A DNA stretch of 64,000 nucleotides from positions 31,169 through 95,168 of the forward strand of contig JAAUZT010000021.1 of assembly GCA_014804485.1 (NCBI GenBank), written 5' to 3'. This DNA comes from Lachnospiraceae bacterium. GTDB lineage: Bacteria > Bacillota > Clostridia > Lachnospirales > Lachnospiraceae. The notes under the pieces are model-generated. The model saw only the letters and a list, made by a program, of their open reading frames with translations, searched no databases and was not told the DNA's origin. The translations under genes and the position numbers were made by a program. Of this stretch, positions 63,209 to 64,000 are shown in pieces (the stretch's first letter is position 1; every line of letters begins with the position of its first letter).

Positions 63209-64000
63209 TTATAGACCCAGTTCCTTAATCAGCTGCTCCTGATATGCCGGTTCTTTAGCAGAACGCTTCAAATCCTCTATCCTGTCCTGCTCAAGCAGGA
63301 TGCCGTTCAGTTTATTGATAAGCTCTCTTCCTTCTTCTCTTCCTTCTTCCCGAATGGTTCTTTCATATTTTTTAACATCAAATTCTTCCAACAGCATGCC
63401 TAACACCTCCGAACGGTATTTTCTCAGGAATTCAGCCAATATATTATGATCTATGCAGTAGTCTATTGTCATGTTCAGCGCCTCATTCAGTTTGTATCCT
63501 TCTGCAGTATACTGCCTTGCTATGCTTACAAACTCGGCATATTCACCCAAGACCCTGCATTTCTCCATCAACTCCGTGTTATGACCATGGTTTATGTTTA
63601 TAAATCTTACATTAAGCTCTATCGCTGCATCCCTGTCCTTATTCTCAAATGAGTCCGACAGCAACATTACTTGTTCTTCCGGCATATCTTTTTCACCGTT
63701 ATAAAAAACCACGCACTGCGGAGTCGGCAACATGAGCCTTTTCGTGCCGAATATGCTTCTCCCTGCCCGCTTCACCAGAATTTCATATTCCTGCGCAAGG
63801 TATATCAGCATCCGCACCGGCATGTTGGGGCTGAATGTACTCTGGTGTTCGTACATGTTCATGGTCCCCGCTATTATGAATGCAATGTCGTTTTTCATAG
63901 TTATGTAAACTGCATTCTCGATCGTCACTACCTCAAACTTTGATGTGTCCTGATAGTCAGTTCCGTTAAGCGCATTGTAAAGCTGCAACAGCGCTTCCCA
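63209..64000 (-). CDS. Rpn-family recombination-promoting nuclease/putative transposase, 5' end outside window
   Basis: At least 263 residues; the frame stays open to the window edge (the track's TTG start at 63988 is not real). PD-(D/E)XK-type core: IENAVYITMKNDIAFIIAG, NMPVRMLIYLAQEYEI, and LMLPTPQCVVFYNGEKDMPEE. The middle is helical, and the C-terminal tail GREEGRELINKLNGILLEQDR is typical of Rpn relatives, ending in AKEPAYQEQLIKELGL. Rpn proteins nick DNA and raise recombination. Its position against the truncated cluster end fits a role in the rearrangement. Higher G+C than the cluster. Confidence 0.88.
   Translation of the reverse strand, partial: WEALLQLYNALNGTDYQDTSKFEVVTIENAVYITMKNDIAFIIAGTMNMYEHQSTFSPNMPVRMLIYLAQEYEILVKRAGRSIFGTKRLMLPTPQCVVFYNGEKDMPEEQVMLLSDSFENKDRDAAIELNVRFININHGHNTELMEKCRVLGEYAEFVSIARQYTAEGYKLNEALNMTIDYCIDHNILAEFLRKYRSEVLGMLLEEFDVKKYERTIREEGREEGRELINKLNGILLEQDRIEDLKRSAKEPAYQEQLIKELGL

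Overview
The window looks like a chromosomal segment of a Gram-positive, motile, anaerobic Clostridia species, most likely a Lachnospiraceae member. This is inferred from gene families, not from a database match. The pointers are a YtrA-type GntR/ABC operon, MecA, BlaI/BlaR-like regulation, PdaA, a DUF6033-type protein, a cobalamin riboswitch with an ECF S component, a very large secreted GH53 galactanase, and several chemotaxis receptors. Strong Shine-Dalgarno sequences precede most genes, and many start calls below were moved downstream of the ORF-track start because of them. Nearly all genes lie on the minus strand.

Layout. 1-2.8 kb: GntR regulator, ABC ATPase and permease (cut by the window edge) under a promoter with a perfect 12-bp inverted-repeat operator. 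2.9-3.1 kb: copy 1 of a fold-back element. 3.3-12.3 kb: housekeeping and surface genes (gpmI, a TPR membrane protein with a Lys-rich tandem repeat, a YgjP-type metalloprotein, a DEAD-box helicase, mecA, a chemotaxis receptor), with a second structured intergenic element at 6.9-7.0 kb. 12.5-20.9 kb: one 2,728-residue secreted galactanase with a clear promoter and a LacI-type operator. 21.2-24.4 kb: a BlaR1-like sensor protease and its BlaI repressor, then copy 2 of the fold-back element. 24.6-30.8 kb: signalling genes (receptor, hybrid kinase, Rrf2 regulator, double-receiver protein) and a DUF6033-like protein. 30.8-37.2 kb: MATE exporter, glutamine synthetase, phosphodiesterase, PdaA-type deacetylase behind a four-box direct repeat, and an unknown protein. 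36.8-41.7 kb: a glycerol module (kinase, FAD glycerol-3-phosphate dehydrogenase, second FAD oxidoreductase, DUF1667 protein). 41.8-45.7 kb: a NatA/NatB-like ABC pair whose permease is fused to a CPBP protease, then a small membrane protein and an XRE regulator. 45.9-47.1 kb: cobalamin riboswitch, DUF4430 lipoprotein and ECF S component, i.e. a B12 uptake unit. 47.2-54.4 kb: NhaC-type antiporter, MarR/MATE pair, GNAT-like protein, alpha/beta hydrolase and a beta-helix surface protein.

54.8-55.7 kb is a gene graveyard: a broken Rpn-family gene and a decayed BrnT-like toxin that keeps a good promoter. 55.8-63.0 kb is a distinctly AT-rich surface-polysaccharide cluster (flippase, unknown ParB-like protein, GT2, polymerase-like membrane protein, GT4, GT26) that looks horizontally acquired. 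Its upstream end is cut: the 3' remnant of a lost gene still overlaps the GT26 start by ATGA, and an Rpn-family nuclease gene lies directly behind it and runs off the window.

The most unusual non-coding signals are the two fold-back elements (2.9 and 24.15 kb), whose outer stems differ in sequence but stay self-complementary; the three-arm alternative hairpin at 6.9-7.0 kb; and the four TGCATCA-type boxes at 11-bp spacing upstream of the PdaA-like gene. No tRNA, rRNA, CRISPR array, intact insertion sequence or replication origin was recognised.
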